DNA of 15,941 bases from BOKZ01 sp040900165 (GCA_040900165.1 JBBDZM010000012.1:1-15941); one strand, 5' to 3'. Counted from the first letter of the stretch, positions 5,463 to 12,073 are shown. Made by a program: numbers and translations. The notes: generated by a model not told the origin, from the sequence alone.

Positions 5463-7001
5463 ATGAAGCAGTGGTGGCAAAAAATAAACAACCTAACCAT
5501 GTATCGGCTAATGCAGTATCAGCTGGGCACGTTGCTACTGGTTGCCGTTGGGCTCTCCGCAGTGGGGGTTCTGACTTTTAGCTGGCTGGATATTCTGGCG
5601 GCCGCTGTTTTCTTGCCGATAGCGACACTGGCGGTCAATGCCGTGATCGGCCGGCTCTGGAAGATCCCGGTTAACCACGACTCGGCGATTATCTCCGGGT
5701 TGATCTTGGCTCTAATCTTTGGTCCCCAATCAATCGCTACCGCCTGGCCATTCTTGCTTTTCGCGGCAGGTTTGGCGATGGCCAGTAAGTATCTGCTGGC
5801 GATTGGTCACCGCCACATTTTCAATCCGGCCGCGGTTGGGGCTATTTTAACAGGTTTAATCCTCCATAACGGAGCCAGCTGGTGGGTTGGTGTTCCGGCG
5901 CTACTCCCAGTTGTTATTGTCGGCGGCTACTTGATGGTCAAGCGCGTTCACCGACAGGTGATGGTTGTCACCTACCTAATTGCCGCCGCCGGAGCAGTCG
6001 TTATCGAGCTGGCAATATCTGGCCAACTTGGCTCGGTTGGACCAGCCCTCAATAGTCTCGCTCTCTACTCGGCGATCTGGTTCATGGCTACCGTAATGCT
6101 GATCGAGCCGATGACTTCGCCAACCACCACCAGCCACCAAATAGTCTACGGCCTACTAGTCGCCCTGGTGCCATTTGCCGTTCGGCAGGTCGGCTGGACA
6201 CTGCTCTACCCGCTCGAAGCCGGGTTGTTAGCCGGGAACCTGTATAATTTTGTCGTCCGACGGGATCAAAAAATGGAATTAACTCTTAAAGAAAAAATAA
6301 AACTTGGGCCAAATATCATTTCCTTCCTGTTTGATAAACCGGCTCGCTTCAAACATAGTGCTGGACAGTTTTTAGAGTGGACTTTGCCGCATGCCGAGGC
6401 CGACGATCGAGGTTACCGGCGGTGGTTTACCGTTTCGTCATCACCAACCGAGCCCAATATCCGCCTCACCACCAAATTTGCCGAGCGCTCCAGTAGCTTT
6501 AAAACGGCACTGCACAACTTAAAACCGGGTCAGAAAATATCCGCGGCCAACTTAGAGGGCGATTTTGTCTTACCGGAAAACCGTGACGAGAAACTGGTCT
6601 TTATCGCTGGCGGCATCGGTATTACGCCGTTTCGAGCAATGACTAAGTACTTACTCGATACCAAACAGTCCCAAGATATTGTTTTGCTCTATTCGGCCAA
6701 GACGGCAGCAGAGGTGGTGTTTAAGGAAATCTTTGCCCAAGCCGAGCAGGCGCTCTGGCTAAAACCCAATTACGTCTTAACCGATCCCCCTCCCGCTAAT
6801 TGGACTGGCCAGTCCGGGTTCATCGACGCCGCTATGATCAAAAGAGTTGTTGGCGATTGGCAGAACCGGGTCTTCTACATCTCCGGTCCGGAGCCGATGG
6901 TTGAGGCCTTTGAGAAAATGTTGGCAGCAATCGGTATCGCCGACAACAAGATTAAGCGCGACTTCTTCCCTGGCTACACCGACACGCACCAGCCAAGCTA
7001 A
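5463..7001 (+). CDS. NqrB/RnfD-like membrane domain fused to ferredoxin-NAD(P)H reductase domain (512 aa)
   Basis: Residues 1-265 are a polytopic membrane domain of the NqrB/RnfD family: about nine TM segments, with the family motifs FNPAAVG (120-126) and EPMTSPTT (215-222). Residues 271-508 are a flavin reductase domain: RRWFTVSSSP (319-328) for FAD, GGIGITP (383-389) for NAD(P)H and SGPEPMV (474-480) near the end. The protein should take electrons from NAD(P)H in the cytoplasm through FAD into or across the membrane. Such fusions are associated with electron transfer to extracytoplasmic acceptors. No Ser-Gly-Ala-Thr flavinylation motif typical of true NqrB/RnfD is seen, and no other Rnf/Nqr subunits are here, so it is unlikely to be an ion-pumping complex. 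It abuts a convergent cupredoxin-like gene. Confidence 0.85.
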   Translation: MKQWWQKINNLTMYRLMQYQLGTLLLVAVGLSAVGVLTFSWLDILAAAVFLPIATLAVNAVIGRLWKIPVNHDSAIISGLILALIFGPQSIATAWPFLLFAAGLAMASKYLLAIGHRHIFNPAAVGAILTGLILHNGASWWVGVPALLPVVIVGGYLMVKRVHRQVMVVTYLIAAAGAVVIELAISGQLGSVGPALNSLALYSAIWFMATVMLIEPMTSPTTTSHQIVYGLLVALVPFAVRQVGWTLLYPLEAGLLAGNLYNFVVRRDQKMELTLKEKIKLGPNIISFLFDKPARFKHSAGQFLEWTLPHAEADDRGYRRWFTVSSSPTEPNIRLTTKFAERSSSFKTALHNLKPGQKISAANLEGDFVLPENRDEKLVFIAGGIGITPFRAMTKYLLDTKQSQDIVLLYSAKTAAEVVFKEIFAQAEQALWLKPNYVLTDPPPANWTGQSGFIDAAMIKRVVGDWQNRVFYISGPEPMVEAFEKMLAAIGIADNKIKRDFFPGYTDTHQPS

Positions 7002-7490
7002 TTAATTGACGATAATTGTGCCAGTTTGACTGGGATTGAAATGGTTGTGGTAACCCCACGAACCAACTCGATCGAATGTAAACTCGTAGCTCTGGCCATT
7101 GGCGATACTTTTTTGCGAGTCAAAGCCGGGGTAATCGGTATGGGTTGGGTGAGGGTCGGAGGATACCCACAGACCGCTACTAGCGCTGTTGCTAAAAATT
7201 ACTTTGGTACCCTTGGCTACTGTTAGGGTTGCTGGCGAGAAGCCGCTAGCACTGTAGGTGACAGTCGCGCTGGTGGCTGGAGGAGGGGTTTCTGCCGGAG
7301 GGGTGGTTGATGGTGTGGTGGTGGTATCTGTCGAGCCGGCGTTGGCGTTGTTATCGGTTGTGTTGGTGGTATTGGCTATATCTGTGGCAGTGGCGCCGCT
7401 GTCAGAATCGGAATTAGAGCGAGTGGCAAAAAAGGCAATTAATCCACCGGCGATCAGGACAACGGCAATGGGCAAAATCAGTTTGTTCAT
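7002..7490 (-). CDS. Membrane-anchored cupredoxin-like protein lacking type 1 copper Cys/Met (162 aa)
   Basis: An N-terminal anchor (4-22) is followed by a disordered Asp/Asn/Thr/Pro-rich spacer (25-74) and a cupredoxin-fold domain (75-162). The domain begins with VTYSASGFSPATLTVAKGTK and ends in the plastocyanin-type strand GSWGYHNHFNPSQTGTIIV. In type 1 copper proteins the last loop carries Cys, His and Met. Here Asn149 stands where Cys is expected and Gln155 where Met is expected. His114, 117, 148 and 150 could instead make an all-His (type 2-like) site. The domain should face outside. Its stop directly abuts that of the NqrB/RnfD-reductase fusion, suggesting but not proving a redox link. 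No Shine-Dalgarno is visible; a TATAAA on the minus strand (7516-7511) could give a very short leader. Confidence 0.8.
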   Translation of the reverse strand: MNKLILPIAVVLIAGGLIAFFATRSNSDSDSGATATDIANTTNTTDNNANAGSTDTTTTPSTTPPAETPPPATSATVTYSASGFSPATLTVAKGTKVIFSNSASSGLWVSSDPHPTHTDYPGFDSQKSIANGQSYEFTFDRVGSWGYHNHFNPSQTGTIIVN

Positions 7491-7565
7491 TTAGTCATAT
7501 AAACAATTCATTTATACTTTAGGCTAGGCCTGACAGACTAATAAATCAAGGGCTGATTAACCAAA

Positions 7566-7594
7566 TTCAGTGCTGCCAAATTTTGGGGTATAAT
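7566..7594 (+). promoter_or_regulatory. Sigma70-type promoter of the leader/NlpC-P60 unit
   Basis: The -10 TATAAT (7589-7594) is a perfect consensus. The -35 TTCAGT (7566-7571) is weaker but 17 bases away. Transcription would start near 7600-7603, only a few bases before the leader ATG at 7605. Confidence 0.6.
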
Positions 7595-7604
7595 AATAAC
7601 TACG

Positions 7605-7670
7605 ATGTTGCTAACCAAAAAGCTTCAAACCTGGTCAAGTTTCGTTCCTAACCCTGCCCTTACCGACTAA
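7605..7670 (+). CDS. Putative leader peptide (21 aa) of an attenuator
   Basis: The reading frame runs from the ATG at 7605 to the TAA at 7668-7670. It begins MLLTKKLQTW and ends VPNPALTD. With the promoter at 7589 the mRNA would have almost no 5' UTR, so it would be read as a leaderless message; no Shine-Dalgarno is present. Its last third contains the six-mer CTGCCC that can pair with the following GGGCAG, as in ribosome-controlled attenuators. It holds one Trp and two Pro codons (Pro-Asn-Pro) but no run of one amino acid, so the stalling signal is unknown. Existence as a translated peptide is inference from position and structure. Confidence 0.4.
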   Translation: MLLTKKLQTWSSFVPNPALTD

Positions 7671-7723
7671 GTGGGCAGACTTTGAGAAGTCTCGAAAGCT
7701 GCCCGGCTTGGGCGGTTTTTTTT
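7654..7723 (+). promoter_or_regulatory. Four-segment transcription attenuator
   Basis: Segment 1 is CTGCCC (7654-7659, inside the leader ORF) and segment 2 GGGCAG (7673-7678). Segment 3 is CTGCCC (7699-7704) and segment 4 GGGCGG (7710-7715), followed by eight T. Segments 1:2, 2:3 and 3:4 can each pair, and 2 can pair with only one partner at a time. Pairing 2:3, helped by the nested ACTT-TGAG-AAGT hairpin (7679-7690), would block the 3:4 terminator. This is the layout of trp-type attenuators. Confidence 0.55.
7695..7723 (+). terminator. Intrinsic terminator upstream of the NlpC/P60 gene
   Basis: AAAGCTGCCC (7695-7704) and GGGCGGTTTT (7710-7719) form a 10-bp stem, including two G-T pairs, around the loop GGCTT, followed by an unbroken run of T to 7723. 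It lies 24 bases before the NlpC/P60 start codon, so it would stop transcription of that gene unless prevented. Confidence 0.75.
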
Positions 7724-7747
7724 GTTCGTTACATCCAGGAGAAACTA

Positions 7748-8359
7748 ATGATCTATCACGCCGTTAATAATCGTTGTTTAGTCGATCTTCACCAGCTAAA
7801 CCTTCCTATATCAGCCACCGCCGCCCTCTCAATCCTTGAGCAAAGAGGCTTCCACCGGGAAGAAAGAGACGTTGTCGAACTCGCCCGGCAACTGCTGGGC
7901 AAGCCGTACCGGCGGGGTGCTCGTTTGCGCCGAGCCCCAGAGTTGTTTGATTGCTCCAGCTTGACCAAGTGGCTCTACGCCGAAATTGGTGTGTGGCTGC
8001 CACGTCGGGCAATCCAGCAGCGCGAGTCCGGCATGCCGATTGAATTGTCAGACATTGGGCCTGGCGATTTAATCTTCACGAGTGGTTGGATTAATCGCTA
8101 CGTTGATGATCCGCAGGACGGCGTTGGCCATGTTGGAATTGCCAGCAGCGCCAGCACCGTTATCCACGCCGCCAATAAGCAAGCCGGGGTGATCGAAAGC
8201 ACGGTTGGGAGCTTCGTTCGGAATAATTCTTTCCGGGGCGCTCGCAGAATCGCCGATCTCTCCCGGGCGGTAACGCTAAGCCTGCCGGCCACGCGAGAGA
8301 TTGAAACGTCTGATGATATCAGACATTTTATCCTCACCCATCTTCCCTGTCCTTCCTAG
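7748..8359 (+). CDS. NlpC/P60 (C40) family cysteine peptidase (203 aa)
   Basis: NlpC/P60 enzymes cut peptide bonds in peptidoglycan stems. The domain spans about residues 41-155. It opens with VVELARQLLGKPYRRGA; catalytic Cys69 lies in FDCSSLTKWLY, His128 in GVGHVGIAS and the third polar residue, His140, in VIHAANKQAGV, so the triad is complete. The GDLIF turn (106-110) is typical. There is no signal peptide or membrane segment; the first 40 residues are soluble, so export or a cytoplasmic role is unexplained. The start at 7748 is set by AGGAGAA a few bases upstream; a longer frame from 7682 would read through the terminator. Expression is probably controlled by the attenuator at 7654-7723. 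Confidence 0.85.
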   Translation: MIYHAVNNRCLVDLHQLNLPISATAALSILEQRGFHREERDVVELARQLLGKPYRRGARLRRAPELFDCSSLTKWLYAEIGVWLPRRAIQQRESGMPIELSDIGPGDLIFTSGWINRYVDDPQDGVGHVGIASSASTVIHAANKQAGVIESTVGSFVRNNSFRGARRIADLSRAVTLSLPATREIETSDDIRHFILTHLPCPS

Positions 8360-8383
8360 CTCGGTTAACACCGAGCTTTTCTT
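8358..8383 (+). terminator. Terminator of the NlpC/P60 gene
   Basis: AGCTCGGT (8358-8365) and ACCGAGCT (8370-8377) form an 8-bp perfect stem with the loop TAAC, followed by TTTCTT. The stem begins inside the stop codon of the gene. Confidence 0.85.
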
Positions 8384-8430
8384 ACCCTGGGTGGGTTCAC
8401 TTAGAGCGAAACCGAAGGGTGGAATTGTCG

Positions 8431-8463
8431 AAAATAAAAAAAGCCGGACAGATGTTTCTGCCC
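8431..8463 (-). terminator. Terminator of the 285-aa orphan gene
   Basis: On the minus strand GGGCAGA (8463-8457) and TCTGTCC (8452-8446) pair around AACA, followed by GGC and a run of seven T (8442 downward). It lies 37 bases after the stop at 8500. Confidence 0.75.
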
Positions 8464-8499
8464 AGCGTTATTGTATCCTCGCTAGGGTCTCAGTGACCG

Positions 8500-9357
8500 C
8501 TACCCGAGTTCGGGGAACTTAGCTCCTTTAGCTTCCTTGCTCCAATGTGACCTTGCCCAGTTGATGTATTTCTCCCCTTCGGAGCGACTACGCTCAATGA
8601 GCAGGTCTCTAGCAGCATCAGAGAACAGCTCAGAGAATCGATTGGCAACCTGGATACTTAGGTACCCTAGCCTTAAGACTTCGTAGAGTCTCTCTATTCT
8701 CTTGAAGGTGTTCTCGTTCACCTGTTCTCCCGACCATGCTGAGTGAGGTTCGGGAAACCCAGGGAGGCGATCGTAGATGCGTAGCACCCGGTTCTCTTTG
8801 TCCTGGTGGCCAGCCCATTGGTGTATCAACCCACGTGCGCCTGATAGCGACCAGAACCTGTCCGCTTTCAACGAGTCGATCAGCGATTCACGGTATCCAG
8901 TGTGGCGTTCCCTGTTAACTGCCGTATGGTGTCCCCAGCTGCCTGGGTAATATTTGCTGAAGTCGCCGGGGTACATCGCGTTTTTGGGAACGGTCTCTGT
9001 GTAGCACTGCTCGTAACGCTTCTCCGAGATTAGCCCGCTGAGCATCTTCTGGTGTAGGGACAGGCATTTCTGCCATCTTGTAAAAGGTTCCGACTCTACC
9101 CAATCGGGACCAGCCGTAGGTATCTCTACTTCCAGACGTGCTACGTCTTGCAGCAACCATTCAAGAGCTTTAGTAGCCTTGACTGTCTCTATCTCGTTTT
9201 CAGTACGGACCGAGACAAAGCATTCCCAGTTCCTGTTCGTGCTCTCTCCTGCTACGTGGTACTTCAATAGCGCTAATACCGTTGAGTCGACCAAAACCAT
9301 TTTTTCAGTCCGACTGCCTGACCCAGCCAAGCTTATCCATCCGATGTTTTCTGACAT
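8500..9357 (-). CDS. Orphan hypothetical protein, Trp-rich (285 aa)
   Basis: I recognise no family in this 285-residue soluble protein. It has no signal peptide or membrane segment. It is unusually rich in tryptophan (11). Visible segments: an N-terminal alpha/beta-like part with VLVDSTVLALLKYHVAGES and an acidic helix (EIETVKATKALEWLLQDVA), a middle part with YPGSWGHHTAVNRERHTGY that clusters three His, and a helical C-terminus. An in-frame TTG exists further upstream, but GGAG ten bases before the ATG at 9357 favours this start. It has its own promoter (9401-9428) and terminator (8431-8463). Codons AGG, AGA and ATA are more frequent than in neighbouring genes, which suggests recent transfer. 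Function unknown. Confidence 0.7.
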   Translation of the reverse strand: MSENIGWISLAGSGSRTEKMVLVDSTVLALLKYHVAGESTNRNWECFVSVRTENEIETVKATKALEWLLQDVARLEVEIPTAGPDWVESEPFTRWQKCLSLHQKMLSGLISEKRYEQCYTETVPKNAMYPGDFSKYYPGSWGHHTAVNRERHTGYRESLIDSLKADRFWSLSGARGLIHQWAGHQDKENRVLRIYDRLPGFPEPHSAWSGEQVNENTFKRIERLYEVLRLGYLSIQVANRFSELFSDAARDLLIERSRSEGEKYINWARSHWSKEAKGAKFPELG

Positions 9358-9400
9358 GTTAAGAAACTCCTGCCACCCCCTTTCGGTTAGTGGCAAATAG

Positions 9401-9440
9401 AAGGTAGCAAAGCGACAGGTATTGTCAACCGGTGATACCT
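9401..9440 (-). promoter_or_regulatory. Promoter of the orphan gene with an operator-like dyad
   Basis: On the minus strand a perfect -35 TTGACA (9428-9423) and a weak -10 TACCTT (9406-9401) are 16 bases apart. AGGTAT (9417-9422) and ATACCT (9435-9440) form an inverted repeat that brackets the -35, as a repressor site would. Confidence 0.45.
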
Positions 9441-9443
9441 AGA

Positions 9444-9452
9444 ATGTTGAGC
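9444..9452 (-). repeat. Degenerate dispersed element core
   Basis: ATGTTGAGC on the plus strand differs from the ATGTCGAGC core by one base. It lies four bases downstream of the TAA of the minus-strand gene ending at 9457, the same position relative to a gene as other copies. Confidence 0.3.
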
Positions 9453-9456
9453 AATA

Positions 9457-9732
9457 TTAATTCGCTGTGGCGTAGTTTTGAATGATGACGCTGTAGGTCA
9501 GGGCGGTTTCGGCCTGGTCTGCTTGATCACCAGTTGCTAACTGACGGGGCAGCCGTTTAACGGCCCGGGCTAGGTAGTCAGGCAGCTCGTGGGTGGGAAT
9601 GGTTTTCAACCAGCGCAGGGCTTCTTTACGAAATCGCTCCGCCATCTCCGGCGAATCGTTTTGATAGCCAACAGCTACCCGTTTTAAATCCATAGCCGCC
9701 GACAGGAGGTTTAGCTTAGTTTCGCGGCTCAT
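9457..9732 (-). CDS. Small helical hypothetical protein (91 aa), coupled to DUF5674
   Basis: This is a soluble, mostly helical 91-residue protein with no known family. The N-terminal half has the amphipathic helix KLNLLSAAMDLKRVAVGYQ and a charged helix with MAERFRKEALRWLKTI; then HELPDYLARAVKRLP and a short tail. The start is well supported by AGGAGG six bases before the ATG. The ATG lies inside the DUF5674 gene, overlapping it by 17 bases, so translation is probably coupled and the two products may work together. Confidence 0.65.
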   Translation of the reverse strand: MSRETKLNLLSAAMDLKRVAVGYQNDSPEMAERFRKEALRWLKTIPTHELPDYLARAVKRLPRQLATGDQADQAETALTYSVIIQNYATAN

Positions 9733-10069
9733 TCAACGCCTCCTGAAAGAAAAATTTAGTCAGCTCCTCAAAGGCCGCTCGCTTGGCTGGATCCTGAATC
9801 TCATTGCTACGATTATTCTCCTGCGGCCGGATATTAATCATTGAATCAAAGTTAACGGTTCCGGCCGCCAAATCAATGCCGCCGCCCCACAAATCGCTTT
9901 GCTGGGACCCTTCGCCCAACAGTATTTCTTCCGATTCAAAATGTCGGTTGGCTCCAGCTGAACAAACTTTCCGCTTTAGATCGATGACGGTTTTTACGTA
10001 AACCTCAAACTCTTCCTTAAGTTTTTCTATTTCTCCGGCTGTGTAGGGCTTTCGGGAAGTAATAATCAT
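9716..10069 (-). CDS. DUF5674 family protein (117 aa)
   Basis: The sequence matches DUF5674 closely by eye: MIITSRKPYTAGEIEKLKEEF at the start with a helix leading to YVKTVIDLKRKVCSAG (24-39), then HFESEEILLGEGSQQSDLWGG (43-63) and NFDSMINIRPQENNRS (74-89), ending in a helix with AAFEELTKFFFQEAL. The family is conserved in Patescibacteria and has no established function. It is a cytoplasmic protein. The single Cys (36) and the invariant-looking SDLWGGGIDL are the most likely functional residues. It is transcribed with the overlapping 91-residue gene. Confidence 0.85.
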   Translation of the reverse strand: MIITSRKPYTAGEIEKLKEEFEVYVKTVIDLKRKVCSAGANRHFESEEILLGEGSQQSDLWGGGIDLAAGTVNFDSMINIRPQENNRSNEIQDPAKRAAFEELTKFFFQEALNEPRN

Positions 10070-10126
10070 CGCTATCGCTCAGAATACTTTGTAATCATTT
10101 CCTTGATTCTACCCCCGAACCATAAA

Positions 10127-10135
10127 ATGTCGAGC
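10127..10135 (-). repeat. Dispersed element core downstream of the sortase gene
   Basis: ATGTCGAGC on the plus strand. Read on the minus strand the context CAGGCTCGACA is shared exactly with the copy at 15452-15460. It lies about 35 bases after the stop of the sortase gene. Confidence 0.5.
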
Positions 10136-10169
10136 CTGGATCGCGCGGGCTCTTAGAGCTACCCCTTAA

Positions 10170-10853
10170 CTACTCCACCAACTTATCCGTGAAGATGATA
10201 GACCGGCTGGGGTATGTCTGTTCGGCTACGTTCCAGGCACCCTCGCAGGTGACTAAATTCAGATGAGATTTGCCGTCATTGGAAACAAACACGTCGGAAG
10301 CGTCCGCATTCGGTGCGTAACTTCGCAGTTCGCGGACCACAAACGTAGTTACTGCCCCATTTTCGTCGACGACGTCCAATTTATCGCCCGGGCTGAGTCT
10401 CGATAAATAGTTAAATACTGCCGGCCGATTGTTCTTCCAGCCGAAATGCCCAGCGATCACCGCGCTACCGATTTCTCCGGGACGCGACCCAAGCGAAAAC
10501 CAAGCCGTCTCGGCGATGTCCTTCGGTACTCCCATGGCACCCCCGGGCGTCAATCCGACCGACACGATGACAGCGTCAATATTAAGAGATGGGATTTTAA
10601 GACGCTTTGGGAGAGCGACAGAGGGTATTGGTTTCTTTGGGGAAGGACTGGATAACGCCGCTACTGCTTGAGCCGGTACAATTAAATCGCTCGAGACGAC
10701 TGCGCTTCTTGATCTCGCATTACTAATAAATACGGCCGTCAGCCCTCCGACCAAAAGTATACCGACGAACAACGCCGCCCAAACAAATGATTTAGTGCGT
10801 AAAAGTTTTAGCAAAGCCACTAACTGGTCTTTTTTCTGCGAACGAGGTAGCAC
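10170..10853 (-). CDS. Class F-like sortase (227 aa)
   Basis: Sortases are membrane transpeptidases that cut LPxTG-type signals and join the protein to the cell surface. A TM anchor at about 23-44 is followed by a linker and the catalytic domain (82-224): RLKIPSLNIDAVIVSVGL, GVPKDIAETAWF, His136 in VIAGHFGWK, Cys203 in LVTCEGAW and Arg217 in YPSRSIIF. The triad is complete, and the length and motifs fit the class F/E group seen in actinobacteria and Patescibacteria. The first start is a GTG at 10853, inside the preceding gene; a second GTG at 10820 would make a TAGTG overlap with that gene's stop and may be the true start (216 aa). The LPDTG protein upstream is its evident substrate. Confidence 0.9.
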   Translation of the reverse strand: MLPRSQKKDQLVALLKLLRTKSFVWAALFVGILLVGGLTAVFISNARSRSAVVSSDLIVPAQAVAALSSPSPKKPIPSVALPKRLKIPSLNIDAVIVSVGLTPGGAMGVPKDIAETAWFSLGSRPGEIGSAVIAGHFGWKNNRPAVFNYLSRLSPGDKLDVVDENGAVTTFVVRELRSYAPNADASDVFVSNDGKSHLNLVTCEGAWNVAEQTYPSRSIIFTDKLVE

Positions 10854-11716
10854 GAGACCAAAACAGCAGTTAGCCCTGCTAGCAGAGCGATTTGCCAGGG
10901 ATTACTATCTTTCGTGGCGCCAACGCCAGTGTCTGGCAGTCCGGTTCCGCTGGTGTCGGTGTCGGTGTCGGCGCTAGCGCAGGTCGGCTTGGTAATCGTA
11001 TTATTATCCAGAGTAACGGCAGCGTTGCGGGCTAACGCTCGGCCTTGCAGAGTTGCGCTAGTGTTAAGCCCAATTGAAGTCAGGGCCATAATCGTTCCAA
11101 CGAAACTTGAGCTAGTGCCAAGCGTGGCCGAGCTGGTAACTTGCCAAAATACGTTACAGGCCTGAGTGCCGTTGATGAGAGCGACAGTACTGCTCGAAGC
11201 GGTAACGAGGGTGGAGGAGGCCTGAAAGATAAAAACAGCGTTGGCGTCGCCTTGACCGTCAAGCGTCAGCGTGCCGATTAAGTTAGCTGTTGAGGCCCCG
11301 CCGAATGCGTAAACTCCGGGCGTTAGGGTTTGGCCGCCAAGTTGGTTATCGGCTCCAACAAAGGTACTAGTTGCGGACTGCCCGGCAGCGTTGTCGTAGG
11401 CAGTCACGAGGTCGTTTTTGGCGGTTGTTAACAGCCCAGGGTTATTGCCAGCGATACCGTCTGGGCCGGTGGCGTCAACTGCGTAGATCGTCCCGGAAAC
11501 CTCGAGCGTAGTTAAGCCGGCGTAATTAGTACCAGCGGCCGGGCTTAAACCAGTGTCTCCGGTAATGACGGAGGTGGGGACGTTGGTTATTTCAGTACCG
11601 GCTAAGACGGCAAAACTATCTGCTGTACCGAGGCTGACTGTTGTTGCCGCATAGGCATTTCCGGTCAGGCCAAACGCTAGAGAGATGATTAGTACGGCTG
11701 TTGCTAGATTTTTCAT
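10820..11716 (-). CDS. DUF3494 ice-binding-type surface protein with LPDTG anchor (298 aa)
   Basis: A signal peptide (1-23, ending AYA) is followed by a DUF3494 domain, the right-handed beta-helix fold of bacterial ice-binding proteins and many related adhesins: SFAVLAGTEITNVPTSVITGD, TTLEVSGTIYAVDATGPDG, LGGQTLTPGVYAFGGAS, the VFIFQASSTLVT strand and CNVFWQVTSSATLGTSSSFVG. It ends with a short Asp/Thr spacer, LPDTG at 260-264, a TM helix (275-292) and RRKK, a complete sortase signal. The next gene, overlapping by 34 bases, is a sortase. Ice binding is not certain: DUF3494 is common in non-polar bacteria, where adhesion or an unknown surface role is possible. It lies 15 bases after the YtxH-like gene. 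Confidence 0.92.
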   Translation of the reverse strand: MKNLATAVLIISLAFGLTGNAYAATTVSLGTADSFAVLAGTEITNVPTSVITGDTGLSPAAGTNYAGLTTLEVSGTIYAVDATGPDGIAGNNPGLLTTAKNDLVTAYDNAAGQSATSTFVGADNQLGGQTLTPGVYAFGGASTANLIGTLTLDGQGDANAVFIFQASSTLVTASSSTVALINGTQACNVFWQVTSSATLGTSSSFVGTIMALTSIGLNTSATLQGRALARNAAVTLDNNTITKPTCASADTDTDTSGTGLPDTGVGATKDSNPWQIALLAGLTAVLVSCYLVRRKKTS

Positions 11717-11731
11717 TAGTTTATTGTTGGG

Positions 11732-12073
11732 TTAAGACTTTTTCTTAGCGTTTTCGGCGAAAATACTCCAGTGCTTCTTTAGATCCGCCACCAGCTCGTC
11801 AATCTGTTCTTTATTGGCCTTCTTGGCACCAGCGTATTCTGTGGCGACGGAGTCGATAATCTCGTTGTAAACGGGCCTCGTAACTTCACGAGCTGCTTCC
11901 AGCCGCTCAATGACTTCCGCTTTCATTTTGACCGCCCAGGCCTTAACGTGTTTCTGGTGTTTTTTGCCGCTTGGACCAAAGAAGAAGTAGGCTGTTGCCG
12001 CTAAGCTGGCAATCGCCACACCCGCTATCACTAATCCGGCTTTGCTCGGCCCGTTTGATGTTGATTTACTCAT
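11732..12073 (-). CDS. YtxH-like single-TM protein (113 aa)
   Basis: The protein has a polar N-terminus, one TM helix at about 13-32 (AGLVIAGVAIASLAATAYFFF), then a glycine-lysine hinge (GPSGKKHQKHVK) and a long charged helix to the end, rich in Lys, Glu and Ala. This is the architecture of YtxH/general-stress membrane proteins. Its cytoplasmic helix may scaffold other proteins; the function is not established. It follows the YggT-like gene by 12 bases and precedes the DUF3494 gene by 15, in one operon. No Shine-Dalgarno is seen; the upstream region is A-rich. Confidence 0.7.
   Translation of the reverse strand: MSKSTSNGPSKAGLVIAGVAIASLAATAYFFFGPSGKKHQKHVKAWAVKMKAEVIERLEAAREVTRPVYNEIIDSVATEYAGAKKANKEQIDELVADLKKHWSIFAENAKKKS

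Noticed and set aside
7601..7723. Known riboswitch (for example c-di-AMP ydaO, often upstream of NlpC/P60 genes) or T-box
   Set aside because: The leader is too short and lacks the conserved bases of ydaO, and there is no T-box TGGNACCGCG motif.
7682..7747. Longer NlpC/P60 frame starting at 7682
   Set aside because: It would translate across the terminator hairpin and T8 tract; AGGAGAA before the ATG at 7748 is a clear start signal.
8384..8430. Further copy of the palindromic element (CTGGGTGGGTTCAC, AATTGTCGA)
   Set aside because: Resembles parts of the 14311-14378 element, but matches are too short and scattered to support.
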